Positions 7,849 through 16,690 of a stretch of DNA of 24,858 nt are shown piece after piece. The stretch spans positions 41,375 through 66,232 of the forward strand of contig DOCI01000326.1 of NCBI GenBank assembly GCA_003503535.1. Direction: 5' to 3'. The notes below the pieces were generated by a model that had not been told where the DNA came from, searched no databases, and saw only the letters and a program-made list of their open reading frames with translations. The DNA comes from Planctomycetaceae bacterium (GTDB lineage: Bacteria > Planctomycetota > Planctomycetia > Planctomycetales > Planctomycetaceae). Numbering within the stretch: the first letter of the stretch is position 1; each line of letters begins with the position of its first letter. The position numbers and the translations under genes are program-made.

Positions 7849-10325
7849 GGTGTTACCTTTGCAGGGTCAATTCTCAAAATGCCTTTGCCGGTGCGTTGGA
7901 CAATCTCCTGCTGCCCAATAGGGATTTTCACTTCGCAGATCAATCCTTCCGCCTGCCCCAAAAGAGCTTCCTCGGTCGCCATAAGCTGAAAAGTCGCTTC
8001 GGCAGAATCTTTATTGATCACAGGAGTTGGTTGCATCACCGTTACTCCCTTGGGTAATCCCAGCAGTGTGATTTCAGCCTGCCCCTCGAATGGAGTGAGT
8101 TGTCGCACGGTCCACACAAACGGCTTGACTTCGCCACGGCGGATACTCTCCGGCTGGGCGATCAGTTCCAGGTAAGGCTGAGCGACTACGAGCGAGACCA
8201 TTTTAGAGGAGACGCGGATGTGTCCTGAGCCCAGGAAATCATCAATATCGTCTCGAACGGTACTGCCAATGATGTACAGCGGTAGTGACTCCAAAGGTGC
8301 ACTCGATTGTGCGGCCAGTTGCAGCACACACTCATTTTGCCCGGCTGGCACGAGAATGGGTGGTGGCACTGAAATTAAACGTGGAAGATCTCCACAACGA
8401 ATAGAAACAGTTCCGGTGAAATCGCCATGGCGGATGATGCGTACCGGAATCGCTAATTCTCCACCACGTACAATCGGTACCGTCGGCTGATCGACTTCAA
8501 TCGAAAATGGAGCAGGCTCGGTCACACCGACAATATATTGCTTTGTCCCCACCGTTCGCCAGGCGTTTCCGCCGGAATGATTAATGAATGGGACGTTCTG
8601 CTGGCACCGAGTTTCCACGACTTGCGTATGATCTACAGGTCGAGCTTCAAGAGTAATGACAGCCCCCTTGACCTCGGCTGTTTCATCCGCTTCAAACTGC
8701 ACTGGCCAGCGGGTTGCTTTCGCTGGAACTCGAGGCGAAATCAGGCGAACACCTTTGGGGAGTCCGTGTGCGATCAGGTCATAATCACTTTGAATGGAAT
8801 CCCATTGCCCTTTCGGTAAACTGAAATCGATTGCCCAGCGATTACCACGTGGCACCACTAAACCGGAAACGCGTGTTGACTCAGTCCAGTCAAATGTCGC
8901 ACTCGCCAGTGATGTCTGCACGACTGTCCGGGGCTGTTCAATCTCGATTCTGTAAACACCGGTTGGACCACCCGCACTACTGGGGTCATGTATTTCCAGC
9001 AAGTATTGTCCATCCTGTTTTGCTTCCCAGATCAATGAGGGATCGATTGCTTCCTGCAATCCTCCACCACCACGAAAACTCGTGCCAAAGATGTCATGAT
9101 CCTGCAACGGAGAATCATCCAGTTCCATTTCGACTTTACCAGGATTTCCGTTTCCATCGAGAGCAATAATTTTAATGGAGGCATCGATAGGCGATCCAAT
9201 TGAGGCTGCGAAAACCCGTATGTGCAACCGCTGACCCTTTATTGCTGAAAAAGCATAGGAGTCGGCATCAGATGGTGTCTCAATGATTCCGTTGAGTGCA
9301 ATTGGGAATGCCTCAACTTGAGTGACTTTTGAGTTGTTGTCCTCCAGCAGATTCGGAAACGGACTGTTCCGGAATTTCATTGGTGATGGAAATTCGCCGT
9401 AATAATTTATTGTCTCAGAAGCATCATCCAAAGAATTCAGAGTGATAGAATCTTCGGAGTTGCCGAGTGGATCGCCAATCAATTGAACCGTCTGCACAGT
9501 TCCCGATTGCCCCCCCGGAGGAAACAGAGCTTTGGGACGTGGAAAATCTCCAATATGAACGCAATACAAGGTATCTCGCGGTGCGAAGATCGATCGCTTC
9601 ACTTCCACAAACACAGGTCCATCCTGACTGAGCCTAACGCTCACAAATGGATCCTGAAGATGCAGAGAATTGTCATCATTGGCAGCCAGAACTCGACCTG
9701 TTGCATCGAGTATTCTCACGGCTAAATCAAATTCGGAATCCCCGTAATGCCTGTCGGAAAGGCGTGCCGAGTCGACTTCTGTGGAAACACGTTGACCAGC
9801 TTTCCCATTCACCCGATAAAAATCCAGGTCCGTTCGGCTACCGTTGCCCAATTGACCTCGAACCGTAACATTTCCCTCCACTTCGAGCGCAGTTTCCCGA
9901 CTGTCATTGCTGTAGCCATTATTGACTTCATTTTCGTCAATTACCGGAAATGGTGAGACATGAAAGGTGCCGATGCATGTCAATTCGGTCCCGGTGAGCA
10001 ACCGAAAGGGATACTCGCCGGGCTGGCAATCCGGTGCAATTTCAAATTGGCAACGAACTTCCTCTTTGATTGTTCCACCGTGAGCGAACCCTCTTCGAGG
10101 CACATTCTCGGCTGGCTGAATATTAATCGCCTTAATCCCTGGACGATAGAAGACAACCTGGCGCGGATCGGCCAGTGAAATCCCCTGAATACTGACATCC
10201 ACAGTTGTTCCACACTGCGCAATTCTGGGCCGTACGGCTTCAATATTTTTGACCATCCCGGCATTGAGAGATGAGCCTGAGATTAACAACAGCAGAATAA
10301 GTAATTTGATGGCGTTTCTGTTCAA
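7845..10325 (-). CDS. exported PPC-domain beta-sandwich protein
   Basis: This 826-residue protein has a signal peptide at about 1-22 (long leucine/isoleucine run after MNRNAIK). The mature part looks entirely beta-rich. An N-terminal Ig-like region covers about 25-125. A first bacterial pre-peptidase C-terminal (PPC) domain lies at about 145-245, with [15 protein letters not shown] at 167-181, and a second at about 345-462, with [15 protein letters not shown] at 353-367. Several Ig-like repeats follow to the end. No enzyme motif is visible, so a scaffold or binding role at the cell surface is more likely than catalysis. Both neighbours overlap it by 4 nt (ATGA type), which ties its translation to the DUF1501 protein before it and the DUF1549/DUF1553 protein after it, and suggests one complex. 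Function is not established. Confidence 0.9.
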   Translation of the reverse strand: MNRNAIKLLILLLLISGSSLNAGMVKNIEAVRPRIAQCGTTVDVSIQGISLADPRQVVFYRPGIKAINIQPAENVPRRGFAHGGTIKEEVRCQFEIAPDCQPGEYPFRLLTGTELTCIGTFHVSPFPVIDENEVNNGYSNDSRETALEVEGNVTVRGQLGNGSRTDLDFYRVNGKAGQRVSTEVDSARLSDRHYGDSEFDLAVRILDATGRVLAANDDNSLHLQDPFVSVRLSQDGPVFVEVKRSIFAPRDTLYCVHIGDFPRPKALFPPGGQSGTVQTVQLIGDPLGNSEDSITLNSLDDASETINYYGEFPSPMKFRNSPFPNLLEDNNSKVTQVEAFPIALNGIIETPSDADSYAFSAIKGQRLHIRVFAASIGSPIDASIKIIALDGNGNPGKVEMELDDSPLQDHDIFGTSFRGGGGLQEAIDPSLIWEAKQDGQYLLEIHDPSSAGGPTGVYRIEIEQPRTVVQTSLASATFDWTESTRVSGLVVPRGNRWAIDFSLPKGQWDSIQSDYDLIAHGLPKGVRLISPRVPAKATRWPVQFEADETAEVKGAVITLEARPVDHTQVVETRCQQNVPFINHSGGNAWRTVGTKQYIVGVTEPAPFSIEVDQPTVPIVRGGELAIPVRIIRHGDFTGTVSIRCGDLPRLISVPPPILVPAGQNECVLQLAAQSSAPLESLPLYIIGSTVRDDIDDFLGSGHIRVSSKMVSLVVAQPYLELIAQPESIRRGEVKPFVWTVRQLTPFEGQAEITLLGLPKGVTVMQPTPVINKDSAEATFQLMATEEALLGQAEGLICEVKIPIGQQEIVQRTGKGILRIDPAKVTP

Positions 10326-11707
10326 CTCAAAAGCCCTTCCACAAGTTTACCGTCCTTAATAATCTCGATAGGTCGAGTTCCAAAGGCGAGAAGCTCTTTG
10401 TTGGCGTCGATCCCCAACTGGTGATAGATCGTAAATAACAGATCTTCAAGTAGCAGGGCATCGCGTCCCGGTTCGGCACCTGTCGCATCACTGGAACCAT
10501 AAAACTGACCGCGAGTAAAACCACCACCGGCAATCAGATTCGAGTAACACCTTGCATGATGATCGCGTCCACCATCTCGATTCACTTTGGGCGTACGACC
10601 AAATTCCGAAGTCACCCAGAAGATAGTGGAATCAAGCATTCCACGCTGATCCAGATCCGACACCAACCCCGCAATAGCATGATCCAGTGCCGGCATCTGA
10701 TCGAGTGTGTTTTTCTGCACATCGACATGGCAATCCCAGGAGCCATAGTTCACCGTAACGAATCGCACGCCAGATTCCACAAGGCGTCTGGCGACAATCA
10801 AGCGTTCTGCCAGTCCCTTCGGGTGATATTTATTATCAGGCCCTTTCAGACCTACAACATCTCGACCATAAAGCTGGAACGTAGCTTCAGATTCCTCATC
10901 CAGCTGAAATGCAGCCTGGGCTTGCGAGGAAGTCAATAATGTTTGAGCCTGTTTGTAGAAATCATCCATGGTTTCCAGAGTATTCGGATCGACCTGCTGT
11001 TCGCGAAGCCGTTGTTCGATAATTTCCCGTGCAGATAAACGTCGCTGGAAACGTTCTGTCGTCACATTATTGGGAATCGAAAAATCGCGAACCTGATAAC
11101 CTCTTGCTCCCGGATCGGAACCGAGTTCAAAGGGGCCAAAAGCACTGCTGATAAACCCCGTTCCTCCCGAAAACGAATGCTTATTGGGAATCGCAACATA
11201 AGGCGGGAGTTCACCACGTTTTCCCAATTCGTGCGAGACGATCGATGCCATTTGTGGATAATCGATCACTGCCGTTTTGGGATAACCCGTAAATAGGTGA
11301 TAGGTGGCTAAGCCATGATCCGGCACACGCCCCACCAGACTTCGCAGAATGGTGACTTTATCGGCAATTTTGGCTGTCTCAGGGAAGTTATCACTCAGAA
11401 CATCCCCTGTTTTCGTTTTCGTCACACCGAACGAACCGCGGATCTCCACTGGAGCTTCCGGCTTGGGATCGAACGCTTCCTGCTGTTGAAATCCACCTGG
11501 CAAATGCAGTTGAATCACACTGAGTGCTTTGGCCTCTTTCTTCGTGCCCGAGGCCTGCGTAAAGGCATCCGATCCGGCAGCTTCTAACCGAAGCATATCG
11601 CCGAGAGATAAGCCCAGCGCCCCGAATACACCAACCTGCAACGCATTTCTTCGAGACATTTTGCGGAAGCCGGTGCAACCTTTGTAAGTTTTCTGCAGCT
11701 GTTTCAT
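10322..11707 (-). CDS. Tat-exported DUF1501 protein (alkaline-phosphatase-superfamily-like)
   Basis: This 461-residue protein has a twin-arginine signal: SRRNALQVG at 18-26 followed by a hydrophobic stretch. Family marks are YGSWDCH at 321-327 (usual GGWDTH), SEFGRTP at 367-373 and GRDHH at 380-384. These are the conserved positions of DUF1501, a family distantly related to sulfatases and alkaline phosphatases, in which the D/H residues are probable metal ligands. Tat export implies that it folds, perhaps with its metal, in the cytoplasm. Its stop overlaps the start of the PPC-domain gene by 4 nt. The upstream gene, a haem/WD40 protein, is 114 nt away on the same strand. The substrate is unknown. 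GGAAA about 8 nt before the ATG is the only ribosome-site candidate. Confidence 0.92.
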   Translation of the reverse strand: MKQLQKTYKGCTGFRKMSRRNALQVGVFGALGLSLGDMLRLEAAGSDAFTQASGTKKEAKALSVIQLHLPGGFQQQEAFDPKPEAPVEIRGSFGVTKTKTGDVLSDNFPETAKIADKVTILRSLVGRVPDHGLATYHLFTGYPKTAVIDYPQMASIVSHELGKRGELPPYVAIPNKHSFSGGTGFISSAFGPFELGSDPGARGYQVRDFSIPNNVTTERFQRRLSAREIIEQRLREQQVDPNTLETMDDFYKQAQTLLTSSQAQAAFQLDEESEATFQLYGRDVVGLKGPDNKYHPKGLAERLIVARRLVESGVRFVTVNYGSWDCHVDVQKNTLDQMPALDHAIAGLVSDLDQRGMLDSTIFWVTSEFGRTPKVNRDGGRDHHARCYSNLIAGGGFTRGQFYGSSDATGAEPGRDALLLEDLLFTIYHQLGIDANKELLAFGTRPIEIIKDGKLVEGLLS

Positions 11708-11821
11708 AGGTTAGTTTCCAAAGATCTATTCTGAATTCACGCCGTACATCTGTACCGATATATTATCAGTTTTTCCACCCAATAAGAATGGTAATTTTGA
11801 ATCGATATGAACTCTCTCTGT

Positions 11822-13219
11822 TCACAGTTTATTAAATTGAAGGTTACCCTCAGAATCACCGTTGATGACCGTCTTTCCCTGATTCGTAATGACAGTACTT
11901 AAGGGAATTCCAGTTTCCAGCTTAAATTTCTTAATCTCATTCCCGTCGACATCCCAAACCCTTACCGTTTGATCGCGACCTGATGTGACGAGCCGCCCCT
12001 CGGAGTCAAATCTTGCAGCCAGCACCCCATTGGGGATTATCCCGTAGGTTCCAGGAGGACGCTGAGGCGGATGAGCATTCACCTTATTGATCGCCGGGAA
12101 ACCATCGACAGTATCCCACCAGATGAGACGACCGTCTTCACCAGCTGAAGCCAGCAGACGACTGTCACCCCGCCAATCAAGAGCACGCACTGCGTCTTTA
12201 TGTTCCCCCAAATTTAACAGAATGCCTCCGCTGTTCGCATCCCACAAGTGAATCCCCCCTGCCCGATCAGCCGTTGCAAGCTTCTGACCATCAGGACTGA
12301 AAGCAATTGCGGTGATCCAGTCAGTATGTTTTGTCAATTTATACTTCAATTCACCATCGCTTGTAGAATAAACCTTGACCACTCGCCCCGATCCACCAAG
12401 TGCGACAAGTCGCTGATCCGGACTCAAGTCGGCTGCCAGCACCGCATCAATTTCATCTCCAACTTCTGCCAGTCGTTTTCCCGAAGCAACATCAAACAGC
12501 ACAACACGACCAGATTCCACAGGACGCCCACCAGCCACCATCAGAACGGCTCCATTGCGACTGAAACGGATCACATGAGGTTCGCCTTCTGGAAAATCCA
12601 GCCGTCCCAGTTCCTGCTCAGTTTCACTCTGTAGTAATCGGACTTGATTCTGATCCGCCACTGCCACGAGTGGTGCAAAAGGACTGACATCCATCGCCAG
12701 AACCGGAAAAGGCCGAGACAATTTCGGAATTTGAACCGCTGGTAAATCGGCTGGCATTGCTGGTTCTCCAGCAGGTTTTCCAGACACATTTGCATCTGGT
12801 TTGAAAGCCAGATCTCGCGTTTTCACCATCGACTTACTTGCAGAAGTTTCCAGTAATCCCCCATCGATCCACTTACGTATCAATTCGATCTTTGCCTTTT
12901 CAATTGGGGGGCTGTTCGGCGGCATACGAAGATCATCATCTGGCTCTGTAATTGCCTGAAACAGCACACTCTGACTGGAACGTCCCGCCTCTACAACTTT
13001 CCCGCTACTCCCTCCCCGCAACATGGCCCCATAACCTTGCAGATTCAAATCCCCTTCCTGCTTATCGTCTCCATGGCATTTCAGGCAATATTGCTTGAAA
13101 ATTGGCTTAATATGCTCTTCATAATTCGGGGACTGGGCTGCTACATCTTGAGCAAATACGACCGTCGGCATCCCCAGTAGAAATAAATGACAAATAATTT
13201 GACTGATGCCTCGATACAT
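11822..13219 (-). CDS. exported c-type cytochrome (PSCyt1-like) fused to a WD40 beta-propeller
   Basis: Translated from ATG 13219, the protein has 465 residues. That start is chosen because GGAGG lies 9 nt upstream and a signal peptide follows directly (about 1-23, ending VVFA). An in-frame extension to 13309 adds 30 residues with no export signal at the front and is rejected. The haem motif is C45-L-K-C48-H49, with M99 in RMPPN as a possible sixth ligand, which is the layout of planctomycete cytochrome domains. From about residue 170 onward there are around seven WD40-type blades with endings such as VRLLQS, IHLWDA, LIWWDT and VRVWDV, forming one propeller. It probably carries electrons or senses redox state in the periplasm while the propeller binds partners. 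It is the first gene of the exported-protein block. Confidence 0.9.
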   Translation of the reverse strand: MYRGISQIICHLFLLGMPTVVFAQDVAAQSPNYEEHIKPIFKQYCLKCHGDDKQEGDLNLQGYGAMLRGGSSGKVVEAGRSSQSVLFQAITEPDDDLRMPPNSPPIEKAKIELIRKWIDGGLLETSASKSMVKTRDLAFKPDANVSGKPAGEPAMPADLPAVQIPKLSRPFPVLAMDVSPFAPLVAVADQNQVRLLQSETEQELGRLDFPEGEPHVIRFSRNGAVLMVAGGRPVESGRVVLFDVASGKRLAEVGDEIDAVLAADLSPDQRLVALGGSGRVVKVYSTSDGELKYKLTKHTDWITAIAFSPDGQKLATADRAGGIHLWDANSGGILLNLGEHKDAVRALDWRGDSRLLASAGEDGRLIWWDTVDGFPAINKVNAHPPQRPPGTYGIIPNGVLAARFDSEGRLVTSGRDQTVRVWDVDGNEIKKFKLETGIPLSTVITNQGKTVINGDSEGNLQFNKL

Positions 13220-13222
13220 TTC

Positions 13223-13233
13223 CCACTTCCTCC
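13223..13233 (-). promoter_or_regulatory. ribosome binding site that fixes the start of the haem/WD40 gene
   Basis: On the minus strand the sequence before ATG 13219 reads GGAGGAAGTGGGAA, with GGAGG 9 nt from the start codon. It is among the strongest Shine-Dalgarno matches in the window and decides for the shorter protein with a proper signal peptide. Confidence 0.65.
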
Positions 13234-13400
13234 AGAACAATTTCGGTCCGTATGCAACATTTGAATTATCATACTGACTTCTAATTAAACAGACGAGTAT
13301 CTGGACCATACCGACTCCTGACTTGTCACAGTCAATCTACTCACTTATTCCGTTGTGATTTGACCTGAGAGATCGGAATTCAGACAATAGCATCTCAATC

Positions 13401-13420
13401 AATGTCTGGTTCTTGACATT
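13401..13420. repeat. small inverted repeat, possible operator
   Basis: AATGTC at 13401-13406 and GACATT at 13415-13420 are perfect inverted copies with an 8-nt spacer. The right arm overlaps a TTGACA hexamer. It lies 108 nt before the sulfatase start in the divergent region. A six-base arm can arise by chance, so the operator role is only a suggestion. Confidence 0.25.
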
Positions 13421-13527
13421 CACGACATAACCACCTGCACTGTTCCGTGTCACCTTTCGATTTTTCTGACGAGATGACGACCATTACTCAACTCTGCATG
13501 TTACTTCCGTAGAGAGATGAATTCATC

Positions 13528-15273
13528 ATGACCTCATTCCCAGCTTTCCTCATTCCATTTTTTAAGTGGCTGCGGTCATCATATTTTTTTGATCGAAATG
13601 CAAAAGTAATGTTATTGACTGCAATTGCATTCGGTCTTCAAATCTCCATTGCATTTACATCTGTTTCTGGAGAACGGAAACGGCCCAATATCATTCTCAT
13701 CCTGGCTGACGATCTGGGTTATTCAGATCTCGGCTGTTATGGTGGAGAAATCAGCACACCGCATATCGACTCGCTCGCTGCAGGAGGAGTTCGGTTCACT
13801 CAGCTTTACAACTCGGCCCGTTGCTGTCCGAGTCGTGCATCATTGATGACTGGCCTCTATCCCTCGCAAGCTGGCATTGGAGATTTCACAACGAATAAAC
13901 CAAATCCGAAACGCGGTCCCGGTTATCTCGGTCGACTCAATAACGAGTGTGCAACTCTTGCGGAAGTTTTGAAACCAGCCGGCTACGGTTGTTATTACGT
14001 GGGTAAGTGGCACATGCACCCGGAAACCGGGCCGATCAAGCGTGGTTTCGACGAATTTTATGGTTACACCAACGATCATTCCCACGACCAGTACGATGCC
14101 GACTATTACTTTCGACTGCCTGAAAACCGTAAAAAAGAAATCGATCCTCCGGCAAAAGACTTCTACGCAACCGATGTCTTTAACGAATACGCTTTAGAAT
14201 TTATCCGTCAGGGGCAAGCTGCTCAAAAACCCTGGTTTTTGTTCCTGGGACACTCTTCTCCTCACTTCCCGGTTCAGGCTCCGGCGGAACGAGCAGATAA
14301 GTATGAAGCGATTTACCGACGTGGCTGGGATGTCCTTCGTGAAGAACGCTATGCACGAATGCAAGAACTTGGACTCGTCAACGGTGATCATTGGCAATTG
14401 TCTCCCCGTTCCATCGTACCCGTCGATCGTGACGACATTGCCAACGGATATCCCGGCCAACAAAATCCTGCCTGGGATGAACTCGATCAGGATCGTCAAT
14501 TCGATTTAACACGACGCATGGCCGTCTTCGCCGCCATGGTTGAAGGCGTTGATCACGGTGTCGGGCAAATCATCGATCATCTCAAAAGCACAAACGACTT
14601 TGATAACACCTTGATTCTCTTCTTGAGCGACAATGGAGCCTGTTACGAATGGGGGCCATTCGGATTCGATGGCAAATCCCGTCTCGGCACAACGACTTTG
14701 CGGAAGGGAGATCAGCTGAGAGAAATCGGTGGTCGAGGAACGCATCAATCCTATGGCAGCGCCTGGGCAAATCTGGGGAATACTCCGTTTCGACTCTACA
14801 AACACTTCACACATGAAGGGGGCATCAGCACTCCGATGATTGCCCATTGGCCAGCGGGAATCGAAAAGAATTCCAACTGGGTCCGGGAACCTGCCCATGT
14901 AATGGACATTATGCCGACTCTGATGGAAGTTGCCGGAGCGACTTATCCGCATACATTGAACGAGAATCAAATCACGCCTGTCGAAGGCACGAGCCTGTTT
15001 CCGGCGATGCACGGAAATCATCTTCCCGAACGAGCAATCGGCTTTGATCATCAGGCCGCCCACGCTTTCCGCAAAGGTGATTGGAAAGCCGTCTACGCAA
15101 AACGGATGCCGCATGAATTGAAATGGGAACTTTACAATCTGGCCGACGACCGCTGCGAAATGAATGACCTGGCAGAAGTTCATCCCAAACGCCTTCAGAA
15201 AATGGTTGCTGAGTGGGAAGATTGGGCACGGCATGTCGGCGTCATCTGGAAACCGTCTGCATCAACGAATTAA
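13528..15273 (+). CDS. secreted sulfatase, formylglycine motif CCPSR
   Basis: This 581-residue type I sulfatase hydrolyses sulfate esters using a formylglycine made from cysteine. The motif is C99-C-P-S-R103, so C99 is the residue to be modified. Metal-site residues include D61 and D62 in LADDLGYSD, and a later SDNG (LFLSDNGACYEW). HEGGIST is the usual substrate-site segment near the C-terminus of the catalytic core. The N-terminus is long: a hydrophobic segment at about 28-46 follows a charged stretch, so export is by a late signal peptide or signal anchor. GAGAGA about 12 nt before the ATG supports the longer start; an ATG at 13609 has no ribosome site. The overall pattern is arylsulfatase-A-like, and a sulfated polysaccharide is the probable substrate. 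It diverges from the haem/WD40 gene. Confidence 0.94.
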   Translation: MTSFPAFLIPFFKWLRSSYFFDRNAKVMLLTAIAFGLQISIAFTSVSGERKRPNIILILADDLGYSDLGCYGGEISTPHIDSLAAGGVRFTQLYNSARCCPSRASLMTGLYPSQAGIGDFTTNKPNPKRGPGYLGRLNNECATLAEVLKPAGYGCYYVGKWHMHPETGPIKRGFDEFYGYTNDHSHDQYDADYYFRLPENRKKEIDPPAKDFYATDVFNEYALEFIRQGQAAQKPWFLFLGHSSPHFPVQAPAERADKYEAIYRRGWDVLREERYARMQELGLVNGDHWQLSPRSIVPVDRDDIANGYPGQQNPAWDELDQDRQFDLTRRMAVFAAMVEGVDHGVGQIIDHLKSTNDFDNTLILFLSDNGACYEWGPFGFDGKSRLGTTTLRKGDQLREIGGRGTHQSYGSAWANLGNTPFRLYKHFTHEGGISTPMIAHWPAGIEKNSNWVREPAHVMDIMPTLMEVAGATYPHTLNENQITPVEGTSLFPAMHGNHLPERAIGFDHQAAHAFRKGDWKAVYAKRMPHELKWELYNLADDRCEMNDLAEVHPKRLQKMVAEWEDWARHVGVIWKPSASTN

Positions 15274-15419
15274 TTTTTGATATTAGAAACAGCAGAGCAT
15301 CATTTGTCCGAATATTTGATAATATGATTTTGAGAGTCTGAACCCCTCTGCTTGATAATAATCACAGGTTTCCTTATTTTCAGAGAACATTCCCGTCAGT
15401 TGATTCTCAATTGCTCGTT

Positions 15420-15423
15420 GAGG
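15420..15423 (+). promoter_or_regulatory. ribosome binding site supporting a TTG start
   Basis: GAGG here is 7 nt before the TTG at 15431. The next in-frame ATG (15449) has no Shine-Dalgarno in front of it, so the TTG start of the potassium channel gene is preferred. Confidence 0.5.
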
Positions 15424-15430
15424 CTCGACA

Positions 15431-16525
15431 TTGCCTGAAAACTCCGCCATGGCTCAAGGGCTGACAGCGTCCGATCCGTTCCGGAAAATTGTGATTGGGA
15501 TCCTGCTGTTTCTAACAGTTTGCGTGCTCGCAACCATCGGCTATGTTCTCAACGGTTGGTCACTCGATGATGCGACCTATATGACAATCATCACCATATT
15601 CGGTGTCGGCTACGGAGAGGTTCAACCGATCGAATCTCCCAGCTTACGAATTCTCACCATCGCTGTTATTGTCGCGGGGTATGGAGCTGTCATTTACACG
15701 GTGGGTGGTTTCATGCAAATGTTGGTTGACGGGGAAATTAATAAAGCCATTGGAGCCAGACGGATGACCAGAGACATTGAAAAATTGAATCAGCACACCA
15801 TCGTATGTGGCTTTGGACGCATGGGAACCATCCTCGCCAAAGAACTCGCTGCAGCCGGGCAACAGTTTATCATCATCGATAACAACGAGCAGCGGCTGCA
15901 ACTTGCCAAAGATCTCGGCTATCTGATTTTACAGGGAGATGCCTCCGACGAACATATGCTCAGCCAAGCGAAAATCAATCTTGCCTCCGTTCTGGCAACC
16001 GTACTCTCCGATGATGCCACCAATGTCTTCGTAACGATCACGGCTCGTGAAATGAATCCTCAAGTCATGATCATTGCTCGGGGAGAAAATCCACGGACGG
16101 AAAAAAAACTACTCGGCTGCGGAGCCAATCAGGTTGTCTTGCCAACAGCCATTGGAGCCTCTCGTGTCGCCCATTTGATTCTACGCCCGACAGCAGAAAA
16201 CCTTCTCGGAGATATCACCCAGCAAAGAAACATGAACGATGAAATCGGAGAAATTGGCCTACAGTTCGACGAACTCAAAGTAACCGCGTCTTCTCCCCTG
16301 AAAGGCAAAAAACTGAGCGAGATTGAAGTCCGTGGTAACTTCGGATTCCTGATCGTCGGAATTCGTTCGCTGACCGGACACGCGACATTGAATCCTCCTT
16401 CAGACACCATCCTCAACGAAGGCGACATCGTCGTCATCCTCGGCCACCGAGACGACATTCCCCAAGTCGCCAAACGCTTTTCCAAGCCAGTCGAAACGAT
16501 GAAATACCGGGGAGCATCGCATTGA
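15431..16525 (+). CDS. potassium channel with cytoplasmic RCK (TrkA-N/TrkA-C) domains
   Basis: This 364-residue two-helix channel has TM1 at about 18-40, a pore loop at about 48-62 and TM2 at about 72-98. The selectivity filter reads G58-V-G-Y-G62 in FGVGYGEVQP: the GYG core is present but the usual threonine (TVGYG) is glycine. A TrkA-N (RCK) domain begins at about 121, with the dinucleotide motif CGFGRMG at 126-132 and acidic D150 at the end of the second strand. A TrkA-C domain lies at about 275-350. The plan is that of MthK-type ligand-gated K+ channels in the inner membrane. TTG at 15431 is preferred as start because GAGG lies 7 nt before it. It is 157 nt after the sulfatase on the same strand and converges with the next sulfatase; a link to sulfatase function is not evident. 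Confidence 0.92.
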   Translation: MPENSAMAQGLTASDPFRKIVIGILLFLTVCVLATIGYVLNGWSLDDATYMTIITIFGVGYGEVQPIESPSLRILTIAVIVAGYGAVIYTVGGFMQMLVDGEINKAIGARRMTRDIEKLNQHTIVCGFGRMGTILAKELAAAGQQFIIIDNNEQRLQLAKDLGYLILQGDASDEHMLSQAKINLASVLATVLSDDATNVFVTITAREMNPQVMIIARGENPRTEKKLLGCGANQVVLPTAIGASRVAHLILRPTAENLLGDITQQRNMNDEIGEIGLQFDELKVTASSPLKGKKLSEIEVRGNFGFLIVGIRSLTGHATLNPPSDTILNEGDIVVILGHRDDIPQVAKRFSKPVETMKYRGASH

Positions 16526-16690
16526 GGACTGGTTGAGGGTTTATTATTGAGGGTTGAGGGTAAGATTCAATTCAAGCAGAACATCATGTTCAAAACTACC
16601 GATGAACTCAGAAGGACACAGAAATAAACATCCGTGCTTATCCGTGTCCAACCGTGGTTCTACCCTTATAGTTTCACTAACGTTCGCACT
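16526..16690. repeat. convergent intergenic region with two short repeat arrays
   Basis: Between the potassium channel gene and the convergent sulfatase are two simple arrays. GGTTGAGGG occurs at 16531-16539 and 16552-16560, with TTGAGGG between them at 16547-16553. Further on, three near-identical 10-nt units start at 16631, 16641 and 16651 (TCCGTGCTTA, TCCGTGTCCA, ACCGTGGTTC). No hairpin terminator is evident. This kind of CCGTG array resembles dispersed intergenic repeats I associate with planctomycete genomes, but copy number cannot be judged here. Confidence 0.55.

Larger units (their letters stand above)
13220..13527. other. divergent intergenic region, haem/WD40 gene and first sulfatase
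   Basis: About 308 nt separate the two divergent genes once the leftward start is set at 13219. It must hold the promoters of both. I see a perfect TTGACA at 13413-13418 on the plus strand but no -10 box at proper spacing, and a small inverted repeat at 13401-13420. No other gene, hairpin terminator or long repeat is visible. Confidence 0.5.

Noticed and set aside
13220..13309. N-terminal extension of the haem/WD40 protein by 30 residues
   Set aside because: It would bury the signal peptide. The ATG at 13219 has a strong GGAGG site and a proper export signal.
13413..13441. TTGACA as a full sigma-70 promoter for the first sulfatase
   Set aside because: The hexamer is perfect but no -10-like sequence occurs at 16-18 nt spacing.
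14506..15234. 242-codon open frame on the minus strand
   Set aside because: It is antisense to the CCPSR sulfatase core, with no recognisable domain or ribosome site; it is a shadow of biased codon use.
15291..15352. AGCAGAG/CTCTGCT inverted repeat as a terminator after the CCPSR sulfatase
   Set aside because: The arms are only 7 nt with a 48-nt loop and no T-run follows, so a functional terminator is unlikely.
16526..16690. CRISPR array in the repeat-bearing gap
   Set aside because: The units are 7-10 nt and nearly adjacent, without constant repeats of 23-40 nt or unique spacers, and no cas genes are nearby.
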